Part shown: positions 37,100 to 48,889 of the stretch, in pieces
Numbering within the stretch: position 1 is the stretch's first letter
Layout of the letters: each line of letters opens with the position of its first letter
Source: Enoplolaimus lenunculus
Taxonomy: Eukaryota; Nematoda; Enoplea; Enoplida; Thoracostomopsidae
Assembly: GCA_030248215.1 (NCBI GenBank)
Contig: JASANG010002758.1
Span: 1-64,000, forward strand
Direction: 5' to 3'
DNA length: 64,000 nucleotides
Position numbers and translations under genes: made by a program
Notes under the pieces: generated by a model
Told to the model about the DNA's origin: nothing
The model's input: the letters and a program-made list of their open reading frames with translations, nothing else
The model's database searches: none

Positions 37100-37645
37100 C
37101 GTAAATTTTGTTTTGAACTACTTTTGAATTACATAACGTTTTGTTTTGAACAACTTTTGAATATACCTAAATTCATGTTTTCAACAACTCTCGATTCAAT
37201 ACGTAAATTTTGTTTTGAAGATTATTCATTGAATTTGAATTTCAAATAAATACGTATGTTTTTTCGAACTGTCCATTCGATTGACTGTTCTGAATATAGT
37301 AAATGTTATTATAGCAAAATTGTTTGTAAAATTTTGTTATACACCTGCACGTAACTTTTGTTTTGAACACGATGTTAAATTCGGCGAATTATAGCTGAGA
37401 ATCGTGTTCAAAACAAAAGTTACGATGCAGGTGTATAACAAAATTTTACAAACATTTTTGCTACAATAATATTTACTATATTCAGAAAAGTCAATCGAAT
37501 GGACAGTTCGAAAAAACATACGTATTTATTTGAAATTCAAATTCAATGAATAATCTTCAAAACAAAATTTACGTATTGAATCGAGAGTTGTTGAAAACAA
37601 AAATTTAGGTACGTCAAAAGTAGTTCAAAACAAAATTTACGTATT
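37100..37645. repeat. Long fold-back (inverted repeat) centred near 37387
   Basis: The arms mirror each other for about 250 bases either side (for example GTAACTTTTGTTTTGAACACG at 37351 and its inverse at 37401). They carry repeated TACGTAAATTTTGTTTTGAA motifs. A related, less symmetric copy is at 47480-48240. Confidence 0.8.
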
Positions 37646-38278
37646 TAATACAATAGTACGTAATGCTAATTCTACGTATATAAAAAATTTATTCAAAATT
37701 TTAAACTTTGTGTGTATACAGCAACTACATTTTGCTGGACCCCAAAACAAAAATTTGAAATAAAATAAATTTTAGGCAGGAAACACATTATAAGGGTTGT
37801 TTATGTGCGCACAAAAATACTACAGCTCAGCCAATGAGCAATTATAATTGGCATACGTAACTATATATACAAAATATATACATTTGTAAATACGTATCAG
37901 CATCGTCAAGTAAAAATATGTATTGGCATTGAAATATGCCAACTTTAAAAACAAAAATGGGTACGTAAAAATGTGATTTTTCCTGCGTTTGTCTTCGAAA
38001 AATTAATCAAAATGAACCACTCTCATAAAATTATAATCGTTTATTGTATTTAACGTCTTCGTATTATGATGTAATGTAGTATCCTATCTATTCTTTAATT
38101 AGGGAGTACTACAATTGGAATCGGTATCGGTATATTTTCAAAATAAGAATCAGCATCGTTACCTGTATCATTAAAATGTTTTCTATCGGTACTTCGTACA
38201 AATTAAAAGATTTTTTTAAAATCAAGATTCGGATCCGGTTAAATCAGGGATTCAATACCACCTTACTTTATAATTCAT

Positions 38279-38399
38279 CAGGGTGCAATCGGAGTTCCGA
38301 TTCTGATTACAATTCTGATTCAAAACAAATTCCGATTCATGTATAAAAATGCTGTTCTGGTTCCGATTCCTATATAATCCAGTTCCGCTTTGCACCCTG
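38279..38399. mobile_element. hAT-like MITE, 121 bp, nested in Polinton fossil 2
   Basis: Begins CAGGGTGCAATCGGAGTTCC and ends with the inverse GCTTTGCACCCTG. The flanks TAATTCAT and CAATTCAT match at seven of eight bases. Confidence 0.8.
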
Positions 38400-38505
38400 C
38401 AATTCATCAACACGAGCACGACGGTGTATACTTACGTGCGCTAAACCTTGCCTCGCGTACGTACCTTGCTTGACTCCTTTTCGAATTCCACCTCCGGCAG
38501 TTGTA

Positions 38506-39185
38506 GTTGTAGTATGTTGCTGCTGTTGTTGTTACGGCTGCTGTTGCAGCTGTTGTTGCAACTGTAGTTGTTGCTGTTGTTGCAGCTGTTGTTGCTGCTG
38601 TTGTTGAGGCAGCTGTTGTTGTTGCAGTTGTTGTTGCAATTGTAGTTGTTGCTGTTGTTGTTGCAGCTGTTGTTGTTGCAGTTGTTGCAACTGTAGTTGT
38701 TGTTGCGTTTGCTGTTGTGCAGCTGTTGTTGTTGCAGCTGTTGTTGCTGCTGTTGTTGAGGCAGCTGTTGTTGTTGCAGTTGTTGTTGCAACTGTAGTTG
38801 TTGCTGTTGTTGTTGCAGATGTTGTTGCACCTGTAGTTGTTGCTGTTGTTGCAGCTTTTGTTGTTGAGGCTGCTGTTGTTGAGACTGTTGTTGTTGAAGT
38901 TGCTGTTGTTGCAGCTGTTGTTGTTGAAATTGCTAATGTTGTTGAGGCAGCTGTTGTTGCGATTGCTGTTGTTGCAGCTGTTGTTGTTGAAATTGCTACT
39001 GTTGTTGAGGCAGCTGTTGTTGCGATTGCTGTTGTTGCAGCTGTTGTTGTTGAAGTTGCTGCTGTTGCTGAGGCAGCTGTTGTTGAGACTGTTGTTGTTG
39101 CGATTGCTGTTGTTGTTGAGGTTGCTGCTGTTGTTGAGGCAGCTGTTGTTGTTGCAGTTGTTGCAACTGTAGATGTCGCTGTTGA
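38506..39185. repeat. TTG/CTG-type trinucleotide tract nested in Polinton fossil 2
   Basis: About 680 bases of TTG, CTG and TTGAAG-like triplets with higher-order units of roughly 60 bases (GAGGCAGCTGTTGTTGCGAT recurs). Frames read poly-Gln on minus and poly-Leu on plus; neither has other protein-like sequence. Confidence 0.85.
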
Positions 39186-39900
39186 CTAAAAATTGTTAGG
39201 AATGCAATAAGATAGTAAGAACGGTGCTATACATGTCGTAGGGATACGGTCCGTGTCAAAAATTATTTACAAATTGGATGAGCGTTCCTTGCAGCAATAT
39301 ACACGCATGGTATCAGACGACTTTGAAGCAGAAAAGCATTAGCATGGTCAAAAAGAAAGATACAACACCTTTCAGCTTTAACCTAAATGTGTGAGTTCAA
39401 AACAATGTTATAAATTTCATACATTTGGCTTGGCTTACGGTGCGTCGGATATTCTAATCCTTTTAAATATCCTGTAAAAGCTGATACAGCAAACATAAGT
39501 ACGAAATATTTACTGTGCTGGGCGCTGAATTTCATAAATTTGATTTTTGTAAGTGAATGTCTTTAACATTATGCTGCATTTACACCACTAGACCCTTCCA
39601 AAAACTTCAAAATCTTGAAACACTAAAATAACAATGAAAAAATTCAAGTTAATAATTATTTGTAATTGAACAAACATTTAGTTTGCGCAACTCAGATACA
39701 TAAAACAGTGCGCATTACCTTTCGTATTCAGAAGACAGCAACACACTTTCTGTTTGCTTCGCAAAGATGCTACTAGTTGATGCATGATCATTTGGTGCCA
39801 TCGATAACATATTGAAACCTTTACAGGTTTGCGTTTCCAATGTTTAAACTTTTTGACATCTAAAATAAATCGGCGCTGTTTCTTTTAAAAGGGTGTGTTC

Positions 39901-40260
39901 CAGGGTGCAACGCGGAACTGAATTAAACAGGAATCGGAATCGGACCAGCAAATTTTGTAAGTAAACGGATAATTTGTATTAACAAGTATAATATTGATTT
40001 AGAGTATCTGTTGGCTTGCAACAATTCTCAAAAACGTCGGATGAACAAATTGGCAATCATTTTTTGGCTGTGCAAAACTAAACTACAATCAACTATTGAT
40101 AAGTTAACTCATCAAAAACAATTTAATCGATAAATGATGCTGAATGTGTTTATACAATATATCACATCACGTAGGGCTAAAATTAAAATGTGGAAATTCC
40201 GATTTCGATTGATTGTGCAATCGGAATTCCAATCAGAACCAGAATTCCGATTGCACCCTG
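39901..40260. mobile_element. hAT-like MITE, 360 bp, nested in Polinton fossil 2
   Basis: Ends CAGGGTGCAAC and GATTGCACCCTG are inverted. The flanks GTGTGTTC and GTGTGTTT differ at one base. The interior has GGAATCGGAATCGG motifs. Confidence 0.85.
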
Positions 40261-40740
40261 GTGTGTTTGTATCAAGGTGGCACCGGATCTACATTAGACC
40301 GAATATCAATCCTAATCCTAATCCGAACCTTTGTTGCCACCCTAATTCGTATGACATGACCAGTCAGCATGCTACCAGAATTCCGATGCAGTTCTGTTAA
40401 CTTTCATAACAACCAGTGCTCTCAATACTACTTGAGCCTTCACGAAAATTTTACAGAGCATGCTTTGAGGCTCGAACCCATGACGTACAAATTATGCTCC
40501 GCTTTGTAAGCATATGAGACATGCTTATCCGTTATGTGCACATGCAATACAGTGCAGTGCCCTGTATGTATACTAGCTGACTGCATACAGTCGACACATA
40601 TAGTCGACGAATTTCACTCCGGAAGCCTGCTTTTTCAGCTGTTGAATAAAAAGGTATGACGTCCCTGTTCCTACCAAGACTGACATTGGGGCTACGCCGT
40701 GAGCGCAGTGGTAAACTGGCACGCTGTGAACAAAGTAAGT

Positions 40741-40850
40741 CGTAAATAGGATGGCGCCGAATCCACGATTTGACCGAATCCGAATCCGAATCCAGTCCTA
40801 ATTTGCCGAATCCGAATCCGAACCTTTGTTGCCACGCGGTCAAGGGACGA
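40741..40850. mobile_element. Short MITE with GGATGGCRCCGAATCC ends
   Basis: Repeated CCGAATCCGAATCC between TAGGATGGCGCCG and TTTGTTGCCAC. A partner of the same kind is at 40270-40350. Target duplications are not clear. Confidence 0.45.
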
Positions 40851-41202
40851 CCTTGTTGAAAATAAGGTCACGTAAGCATGTGAGACATGCTTGTCCGTTA
40901 TCTACACATGCACCCGCTTTTTTCAGCAGCTTAGTTGAAAGGTCTGATCTCCAGGTTCCTACCTAGACTGACACAATTCTCAACCCCCTAGCTACGGAAT
41001 TGTGCATTTTTTACAACAATTTTGCAAAAATTGTGGCGGGGCTCATAAAAATAAATACAGGAACACTTAAACAAACAACGGCTATAAAATAAATAATACG
41101 TGGATGACCAGATGCATAAACAGGATCATAACATATTCGTAACCTAAACAATACACACTTGGGTCAAACTAATGCTTATTCTGTTGCAAATGAACAAAAA
41201 AT

Positions 41203-41330
41203 GCGCTAATGTATAGAACAGGATCGTAACATTAGTATAAACATATTCCTAAGCATAAATATTATTCGAAACCTTATTCTATTGCAATCCCTCGGAAAAC
41301 TACGTTCCACTGATCTATACACGGACCGAA
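41203..41330. mobile_element. GGCCCATG-family MITE, diverged copy
   Basis: ATGTATAGAACAGGATCG on the left and CTATACACGGACC on the right are inverted, with CCTAAGC motifs inside. Confidence 0.55.
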
Positions 41331-41366
41331 GGTGGAAAAGTAGAACTAGGAATATGTTAAAAATTA

Positions 41367-41524
41367 GGGTCCATGTACAGAACAGGGCTCGAAACGTTTT
41401 CCTGGGACTGTAATAGAATAAGATTAATCTTTAGACTAACTTGTTTGCTTAGACTTAGGTACAGGCTTACGCTTAGGAATATGTTTATGCTACTGCGTTC
41501 CGTTCCTGTTCTATACCTGCACCA
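41367..41524. mobile_element. GGCCCATG-family MITE with 8-bp target duplication
   Basis: Left end GGGTCCATGTACAGAACAGG; right end CCTGTTCTATACCTGCACCA (inverted). AAAAATTA occurs on both sides (41359-41366, 41525-41532). The interior has CTTAGACTTAGG / CTTACGCTTAGG motifs. Confidence 0.8.
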
Positions 41525-41684
41525 AAAAATTAGTCTAACCTTATTCCTGTGAAAAACGAACCTATCTTCAGCTATGCATTTAGGCTTTAGCTGAACATAT
41601 ATTAAGCATGGAGTAAACTAAAGGGAAACGGATATAGAAGTATATTAAGCATGGAGTAAACGGATATTGAAGTATAAATGTTTC

Positions 41685-41856
41685 GACCCATGTTTAGAAC
41701 AGGGCCGGATCGTTTTCCGAAGAGGCTATAATAGTCTGTTTAAGCTTTAGACAACTTTTTTTGCTTAGGCTTAGGCTTAGGAATAGGTTCATTCATACGC
41801 TTAGGCTTAGGCATATACTTACACTACTGTTCCGGCCCCTGTTCTATGCATGGGCC
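41685..41856. mobile_element. GGCCCATG-family MITE, 172 bp, cleanest copy
   Basis: Ends GACCCATGTTTAGAACAGGG and CCCTGTTCTATGCATGGGCC are inverted. The flanks AATGTTTC and AATATTTC match at seven of eight bases. The TTAGGC-rich interior resembles telomere repeats only by chance. Confidence 0.8.
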
Positions 41857-42177
41857 AATATTTCGAATGTGTTTTCTGCCAACACAAGTGAAACGTGCAT
41901 AAATTCACTGGTATTTCAAAGTTTTCAAAGAAATATATCAAATGCTCCGAAATTTTTAAGATTTTGGATGAACGTAATTTATGTTATTTCTATAACGGAA
42001 ACGGACGTCGATTTTTACCGGAAACGGACAGCTGGTTACACACTGCTTAACACTCCTAACAAAAAACACATAAAATTTACTTATATAATAAATATGAACA
42101 AACAATATAAAAAAGTGTAAAGCACCTTTTTTTCGTCTTGATGATTGTACCTGAAACAAAAAATTAACAAGCATTAG

Positions 42178-42240
42178 TCATCAAGAAAACCCCCCTAGGA
42201 ACAGCCTTTTACGACTGTCCCAAGGGGGGTGTATACTACT
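42178..42240 (-). repeat. Polinton fossil 2 right terminal inverted repeat
   Basis: Inverse of the left end through the GACAGTCGTAAAAGGCTGT block. TAAAAC follows. Confidence 0.85.
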
Positions 42241-42299
42241 TAAAACATTTGAAAAAATGTTACAATTAATTTCCATTACTGTACTTTAGATGCTGTAGG

Positions 42300-44547
42300 T
42301 TTTCTTTTTTCTAATAACTACCCTTTCAAGACTTAAAGCTGCATACCTAATTATCAAATGAAATGAAATTTTCAATGATATGCTTACATGTGTCACTATG
42401 AATTTTGTTCTATTACGTGCATCGACAACCAGATGACTTCTACTGCTGCTATCACTGCATAACAAACAATCGCCGATCTGGTTTGATTCACTGATGCTGC
42501 TGTTGTTGTTGTTGTTATTTCTGAAGCTGATGCTGTTGCCGTAGCCGTTGCTACAGTTACCGTTGCGGCTATACTTTGCGTTGGTTATGATGCTGTTGGT
42601 ACCACTGCAATTAATTGCGTTCACATCGTTAGAGATTTGAAACTTATCAGTCATTAGTCCATTACGAACAGTCGAGTCGCTAGAGTCTATATTATTGTTG
42701 TTGTCACTATTGTTGATGCCGGGGCCGACGTTGCTGCTATTACTGTTGTTGCCATGGCTTAAGTTGCTGTTGCTGCTATCATTGTTGCTGAAGTTGATGT
42801 TGTTCCTCTAGCTAATGTTGTTGTTGCTCCTGATGAAGCTGTTGCAATTGCTTGGGTTTACATCGTTATAAATTGGTAATTAATCATTAGTTCAGTACAA
42901 ACATTTGAACCATTAGAGTCTGCACTGATGTTGTTGTTGCTATCGTTGTTGCTGACGTGGTTATTACTGTCATGACGGAAGTTGCTGTTATTGTTGTTGT
43001 TGATGTCGTCATTGCTGACGATGCGTCGGCTATTGCAGCATTTACTTGCATTTACATCGCGATGGAATTGATGATTATCAATCATTAGTTCATTAAAAGC
43101 AAAGGAGCCGTTACAGTCCTCACTATTGCTTTTTGCTTTTGTTGTTGCTATTGTTGTTGCTGACGTTGGTGCTGTTGTCATTTCTGAAGTTGCAGATGTT
43201 GTTGTTGCTAACGTGGCTGCTGCTGCTGTTGCTGCTATAGTTTGCGTTGCTGCTGATGAAGTTGTTGTTGCCGTTGCAATTGCTTGCGTTGCTGACGTTG
43301 ATGCAGCCATGGTTGAAATTGATACTATTTTTGCCGACGTTGTTGTGGCTAAAGTTGCTGTTATTGTTGTTACTGACGTTGATGTTGCCATGGTGGAAGT
43401 TGCTACTATTGTTACCGACGTTGTTGTGGCTGAAGTTGCTGCTATTGTTGTTGCTGACGTGATGGTTGCTGCTGCAGCTAAAGTTGCAGTCACTGCTATT
43501 GTTGTTGTTGAGGTTATTGCCATGGTTGAAGTTGTTGTTGCTGCTATTATTGTTGGTGATGTTGCTGCCGTGGGTGAAGTTGTTGTTGCTGCAGATGGGC
43601 TGACGTTGCTGTTGCTGCTAGTGTTTGCGTTGCTGCTGATGAAGCTGTTGTTGCCTTTACAATTTCTTGCGTTCGCACAGTAAAGGAATTGGTTATTATC
43701 AGTGATTAGTTCATTATAAATGCCGCAATTATTATGCTTCACATAGCTGTTGTTGGTGTATCGATGTTGCTGACGTTGTTGTTGCCACAGCTGAAGTTGC
43801 TGCTATTGTTGCTGACGTTGTTGTGGCTGAAGTTGCTGCTATTGTTATTGCCAACGTTGATGTTATTATGGCTGAAGTTGATGTTGCTGCTATATTATTG
43901 CTGTGGCTGAAGTTGCTGCTACTGTTGTTGCCGACCCTGATGTTGCTGCTGTGGCTGAAGTTGCTGGTACTGCTATTGTTGTTGCTGATGTTGTTGCCAC
44001 GGCTTAAGTTGCAGTTGCTGCTATTGTTTGTGTTGTTGGTACTGCAACTGTTGTTGCCAACGCAAATTCCTGAGTTCATATCTATAGAGAATTTATAATC
44101 ATCAATCATTAGTTCATTACAAATACCGTACCGAAGCCGTCAGAGTTCACATTGCTGTTGTTGTTACTAACGTTGTTGCTAACTTTTTGTTTTGTTGCTG
44201 TTGTGATTGTTGCTATTGCCGTTGCTGTGGTTGAAGTCGTTGTTGCTGCTGTTGTCGACGTTGTTGTTGGCGTGGCTGAAGTTGCTGTTGCTGATGTTGT
44301 TGCTAATGTTGTTGTTGTTGCCGCAGCTAAAGTTGTTGCTAATGTTGTTGCTGGGGCTGAAATCACTGCTGCTGTTGTTGTTGTTGACGTTGTTGTTGTT
44401 GTTCGCACGGCTGAAGTTGCTGTTGCTGCGGTTGTTGCTGACGTTGTTGTTGTTGCTGTAGCTCTGGCTAACGTTACTGTTGCTGTCAATTCCCTCATTA
44501 CCTTCATCATCACTTTCGATCGTAATTAAAGGTACTGTGTTATTCAT
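42300..44547 (-). other. Asn/Ser/Thr-rich repeat array with a conserved spacer peptide; possible repetitive coding region
   Basis: The minus strand reads low-complexity Asn/Ser/Thr/Ala sequence (NFSHxNN-type units). This is interrupted five times, near 44110, 43705, 43080, 42885 and 42645, by a non-simple segment translating as NELMIDNHQFHRDVNASKC or close variants (YNELITDNNQF, CNELMIDDYKFSIDMN, NGLMTDKFQISNDVNAINC). One 294-codon frame (42858-43742) runs open through three of these segments. The upstream end begins MNNTVPLITIESDDEGNEG at 44547. The frame drifts between units elsewhere, so an intact single protein is not shown. It could be a repetitive secreted or structural gene, its pseudogene, or a minisatellite whose unit happens to be open. 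Not assigned to any family. Confidence 0.4.
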
Positions 44548-44559
44548 ATTCTTAAAATA

Positions 44560-45066
44560 TCTAAAAAGTAGTTACTTTCTAAAATACAATCCATGTGTTC
44601 AGAGCTAATGCATATTATCAGCTATACCCATCCAGTAACATTGTCGTCTTTTGCCAAACCTGGAACTGGATATCCGGTCGCCTAACGACGTATGTTGTTT
44701 TTACAAATTGTGTAGCCGTTTAATGATTTGGTTTATAACTTTTGTGTGGCAGTTCTTGAATTTCCAATTGCCAAGATTTATGCAACGACAATCTTGAAAA
44801 CTAACGTTTGGTAGTTCTGCATTTGTGTTAAAATTAAGGGATTCTACAACAAAGTCCTTAAAAAGAAACTTTTGGTATTTTGGGATGTGAGTTAAAATTA
44901 AGCAATTTTAAATCGTAAAAACAAACTTTTGTAATCAAAATCGGTAAAACGCAACTGAATCCATTTGTACACAGGCTTGCAAAATACACTCTGCTTTTGC
45001 AAAACGCCAAAATCAAACTGAACCCACTCCTGCACTTGCAGATTCGCTTGCTTTAAATAGCAGTTA
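44560..45066. other. Spacer between Asn-rich array and polymerase remnant
   Basis: AT-rich; nothing I can support beyond short repeats of CTTTTGGTA-like words. Confidence 0.35.
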
Positions 45067-47060
45067 TTAGTGAATACCTAAGCCTCTTAAGGGCGTTAAC
45101 CTAGGTGTCGTGGTGCCTCGGTATAAGCGGCTTATTGTTTGATGGTGCAAGGTTATAGAGCTCCAATTTTTGAGTCCTAACTGTTCTAAGCGACTCCATA
45201 AAAACGAAAAAATCATTACTGTAAGCAGTACTACTAATCTACAGAAAGTGGGACAGCCCAGCAAATTATAAGTGATATATGCAAGTAGTAAAAATAAAAA
45301 ATGTCAAATAAAAAACTTACATCTATTTTGATATTGAATCTATGGCTGACGAAAAAATGTGTAAACACATTTCTAACTTAGTTGTAGCTAAAGAAGAGGA
45401 CAAAGATGCAATGAAAATTAAAGGGCAACAGTGTATTCACAGTTTTATTACAAGTTACTCAATGCCATTTAGCGAATTTAGAGTAATAGCACATTATCAT
45501 CAGGTTACGACTCATATTTTTGTTTTGAATTGGATGTATAAGCAAAGCATGTTGCCATAAATTTATGCTGTTCATTAAGAAGCGTTTCAAAATGTTTTAA
45601 TTTTCAACTAAACTTTCAAAAGGATATTTTCCACATGGTTTGAACACAGTAAACATGCAAGAATATGTCGGTAACTTTCCTGCGAAAAGTTTTCTTCACG
45701 TTCAAAGAATAGATTCAAAAAGCAGAACAGAATTTGAGGATTAATGGGAAGAGGAAAATATATTGTATGCTGTAAAAATGTACAATTTAAGTAATGCTTA
45801 AAAAATGTTACGATGGAGAAATGTACAATACATTTCTTCATAAACGTATGAAATTGATTAATTGAATTACAGTGGAGCGTCTGATTTATTTACGGAATGC
45901 AGAATTCGCTGTTAAAACAATATGGTCAAACGAGTGGGAAGAAATTGTTCGAAAAAATTGTGCAATACAAAATGTTTTAGAAAGCTTTAGCCTTGACAGC
46001 GAAGTGTTGAGATTAGAAGCTGTCTTAGCGGTGCTTATTGCGTGAAACCTGGTGAAAAATATATATTTTACAAAGATATCAATACTTTGTATCCAGATAT
46101 CCTTAAGAACAAAGAAATGCCGATCAAATTTCCAAACATATTCAAATAACAAAAGCTATTTAATATTTCCACTCTGCCACCGGTGTGCACGGGAAGCTAT
46201 AGTTGAACATTGTAAACACAATGATAAATTTGGCACTTCGAAGAGCATTCAAACGGTGTTTTTCGAGGCTATATTAATAATTATTTGAAACTGAAAATCG
46301 AAGCATCAGGCTTTAATTCAAATTTCAAGTCAGCTAGTGATAAGCACGACTTCATAAAACAATGGAAGCTTGTTGAACGAATTGAGCTTAATCCTATTAT
46401 CATGATAAAAAATCTAGGAATTAGATCAATTTCGAAGTTGGCTTTGAACCGCTTGTGTAAGTCTTAGGAATTTTTATATTTGACTAAGATCTTATACTTT
46501 GAGCTATACAAAAGCTATATATAAATGTAATGTTTATTTTTACAGTGCAATTTTAGGCCAAATTTGAATTATGCGAAAGCTAAGTACGTTAATAACGAGG
46601 ATCAAACCAAGTTTCTACTGAATCCTAAGTACGAAGTCGAGGATGTACATTTTGAAGGACAAGCAATGATGCTAATAAGTTATGAAGCGCTGTTTCGTAA
46701 AAATTTAACAAGTTTTTCGGATGTATGTTGCTGATATCATTCTCCAAATTTGCAAGGTATCTAAAAAATAGACAGATGCATAAAGGAACTGGGTTACTTA
46801 TTAAAACATACATACAGAAACTAATAGATTTCAAGGTTATTTCACATCGATATCTTGTCGTCACTAGTTTACAACACTTATTTTCTGCCCGTGTGCTCAT
46901 CTCAACCTCAACACGTTTACGATTAAACGTGCAAAGAAAAGCGTTGAGTTGTTTAATCAAACCTCAGTCAAGAAATTGGAATTCGCGTTTAATAAATGGT
47001 TGCTGTGTAAAGGTTTTACCACCGTCGTCATTGGTGATATGTTAATCACAGCTGAACAAC
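45067..47060 (+). pseudogene. Polinton fossil 3: family B DNA polymerase remnant
   Basis: Contains TYIYFDIESM-like and HISNLVVAKEEDK blocks homologous to 32580-32680. Further on, a palm-type stretch has KDINTLYP, and there is a later block with NYAKAKYVNNED. It therefore covers more of the polymerase than fossil 1. Broken by many lesions and old. Termini of its element were not identified. Confidence 0.7.
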
Positions 47061-47479
47061 TGTTAATGCAGCTGAACAGCTTTAAATCAGGATGCAAAAT
47101 GAAACAATGTTCAGAAAAATTTGTTTCTGGAAAATCTTATTTCCATTATTGTAAGGAACATATAACTACTCTAAATCATACATATATAACCTGTATGATG
47201 CATTTTTGTGTGTATTCTAATATAATTTCAATAAAATTTTCGGATTTCAATGTTCACACAACTATTCATCTTATCAAATAAACTAGAAATATTCACCTAT
47301 GGCAAGGCACGAACCAAACTGCGTCGACGCCCTGTCTGCATCTTTAAAATTTCTACAACAAAGTTACTACGAACTAGAATCAAAATACGATCATTCGGTT
47401 ATTCAAACCTACCTCAAGCTTAAGCTATTCTAGCTCAAACTTAAATTATCCTATCTCAAACGTAAACTGTTGAAGCCAA

Positions 47480-48240
47480 AACCATTTCGAAAACGCAAAG
47501 ATTGAAGTGCATTTCAGAAAATTTCCCTTATGTTTGTAAAATTTGAAAATTCAAACACTCAGCTAAAATGTTCTGTATCGTTCCATGAAAGATGCTTCAT
47601 AGTATTTTCAACATCTTGCAAGAATTGTTTTCGTTAAAATTATGTAGAGCAGTGTCAGTAGCCTTGTATATGACGCTGTTGAATTTTAACAAAACCAATT
47701 TTGGATAAATGTTCCCTACGTACGTTTGAATTAATTACGTATATTATTTTTTGAACACGATATGAAATTCAATGAATTATAGTTGAGAATCGTGTTCAAA
47801 ACAAAGGTTACGATGCGCGTGTATAACAAAATTTAACACACAAACATTTTTGCTATGATAATATGTATTCGCTGCCGAACACTCAATCTAATAGATAGTT
47901 CAAAAAACTTACGTATTTACTGCAAATTCAAATTCAATGAGTTATAGTTGTAACTCGTCTTCAAAACAAAATTTACGCACGTATATAATTCAAAAATTGT
48001 TAAAAACAAAATTGTACGTGTATAATTCGAATGTTGTTCAAAACAAAATTTAGGTAGGTGCGTATGTAATTCAAAGTTGTTCGCAACAAAATTTACGTAT
48101 TTAATTTAAAAATACGTGATTTTAATTCAACGTACATGAAAATTGTTGAAAAGTTTAAACTTTACGCGTACGCAGCAACTACATTTTGCTCTACCAAAAA
48201 CAAAAATTTTTAACAAAATAAATTTTAAACTGAAAATGAG
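47480..48240. repeat. Copy of the fold-back repeat family
   Basis: Shares GACGCTGTTGAATTTTAACA, GAATCGTGTTCAAAACAAA and AAACAAAATTTACG words with 36888-37645. It lies directly behind the fossil 3 polymerase, as 37100-37645 lies behind the fossil 2 gene remnants. Confidence 0.7.
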
Positions 48241-48299
48241 TACGTATTTATGTTTCTAAAACTATGTATACAACCATTATGCACTGCAACTAATATTAG

Positions 48300-48880
48300 C
48301 GCAGACAGACACTTAAATCGCACTAGATATTAAGAGTTTTCGGAATCAAGAGTGGGAATATCTTTCGTTATAAACATCTGAAAACAAATTTATGCCAGTG
48401 TTTGCCGAGCTTAAACAAAATTTCATCGTGTACTTCTATTTAACCAATTGCACGAAAATGAGCAGCTACCCTTTTTGACTTTTGGCTTGCGCTAGTTGAA
48501 GACAAGGTTGTACAGTTGGGTGAATTCCGGAATAGTTTATAATGCGGTCAGGATTGTGTTGTCCTATTTCGATTTTATACAGTATACAGTGCCATCGTTG
48601 TGTCGTTTAAAAGAAAACATTAGATAATTTGTTTTATGGTAGGGTGACCAATTTCTGCCTGTTCTATTTTTCTTCCTCGTCTTTACTAAGTAGTCTGCAA
48701 TGTAGTGGCAAATTACATCGCTCTTTTGGAATACCATCAACTGCAATTTGCTGCTTAAAAACCATTTTTTAATTCCCGATGTTTTCGCTTTTCAGGGAAA
48801 GCGTTTAGTTTTGCTTTAAAGAATCTTGCGACTACACTTGCTGGTGAGATGAATTTTGAGCCCCAACGTATTGCAATAGC
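48300..48880. other. Spacer
   Basis: No supported gene or repeat. Confidence 0.35.
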
Positions 48881-48889
48881 GTTTTCTGT

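Larger units (their letters stand above)
33676..42240. mobile_element. Polinton (Maverick) fossil 2, both termini and 6-bp target duplication
   Basis: The left end reads AGTAGTATACACCCCC. The right end is its exact inverse, ending GGGGGTGTATACTACT at 42240. TAAAAC flanks both sides (33670-33675 and 42241-42246), matching the 6-base duplication and AG...CT ends of Polintons. At 8.6 kb it is roughly half a typical Polinton, so it has lost genes. It retains two minus-strand late-gene remnants, a long fold-back repeat, a trinucleotide tract and at least four later MITEs. No polymerase is recognisable inside. It is broken beyond doubt and old, given the nested elements. Confidence 0.85.

Noticed and set aside
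38441-39172. Poly-Gln (minus) and poly-Leu (plus) frames
   Set aside because: They come from the trinucleotide tract, with no protein-like flanking sequence and a position inside a Polinton fossil.
41760-41820. TTAGGC runs that look like telomere repeat
   Set aside because: They are the interior of the GGCCCATG MITE family, recur in every copy and are never in long arrays.
43126-44529. Plus-strand Val/Ala- and Leu-rich frames
   Set aside because: They are shadows of the Asn-rich array; the conserved spacer peptide is on the minus strand.
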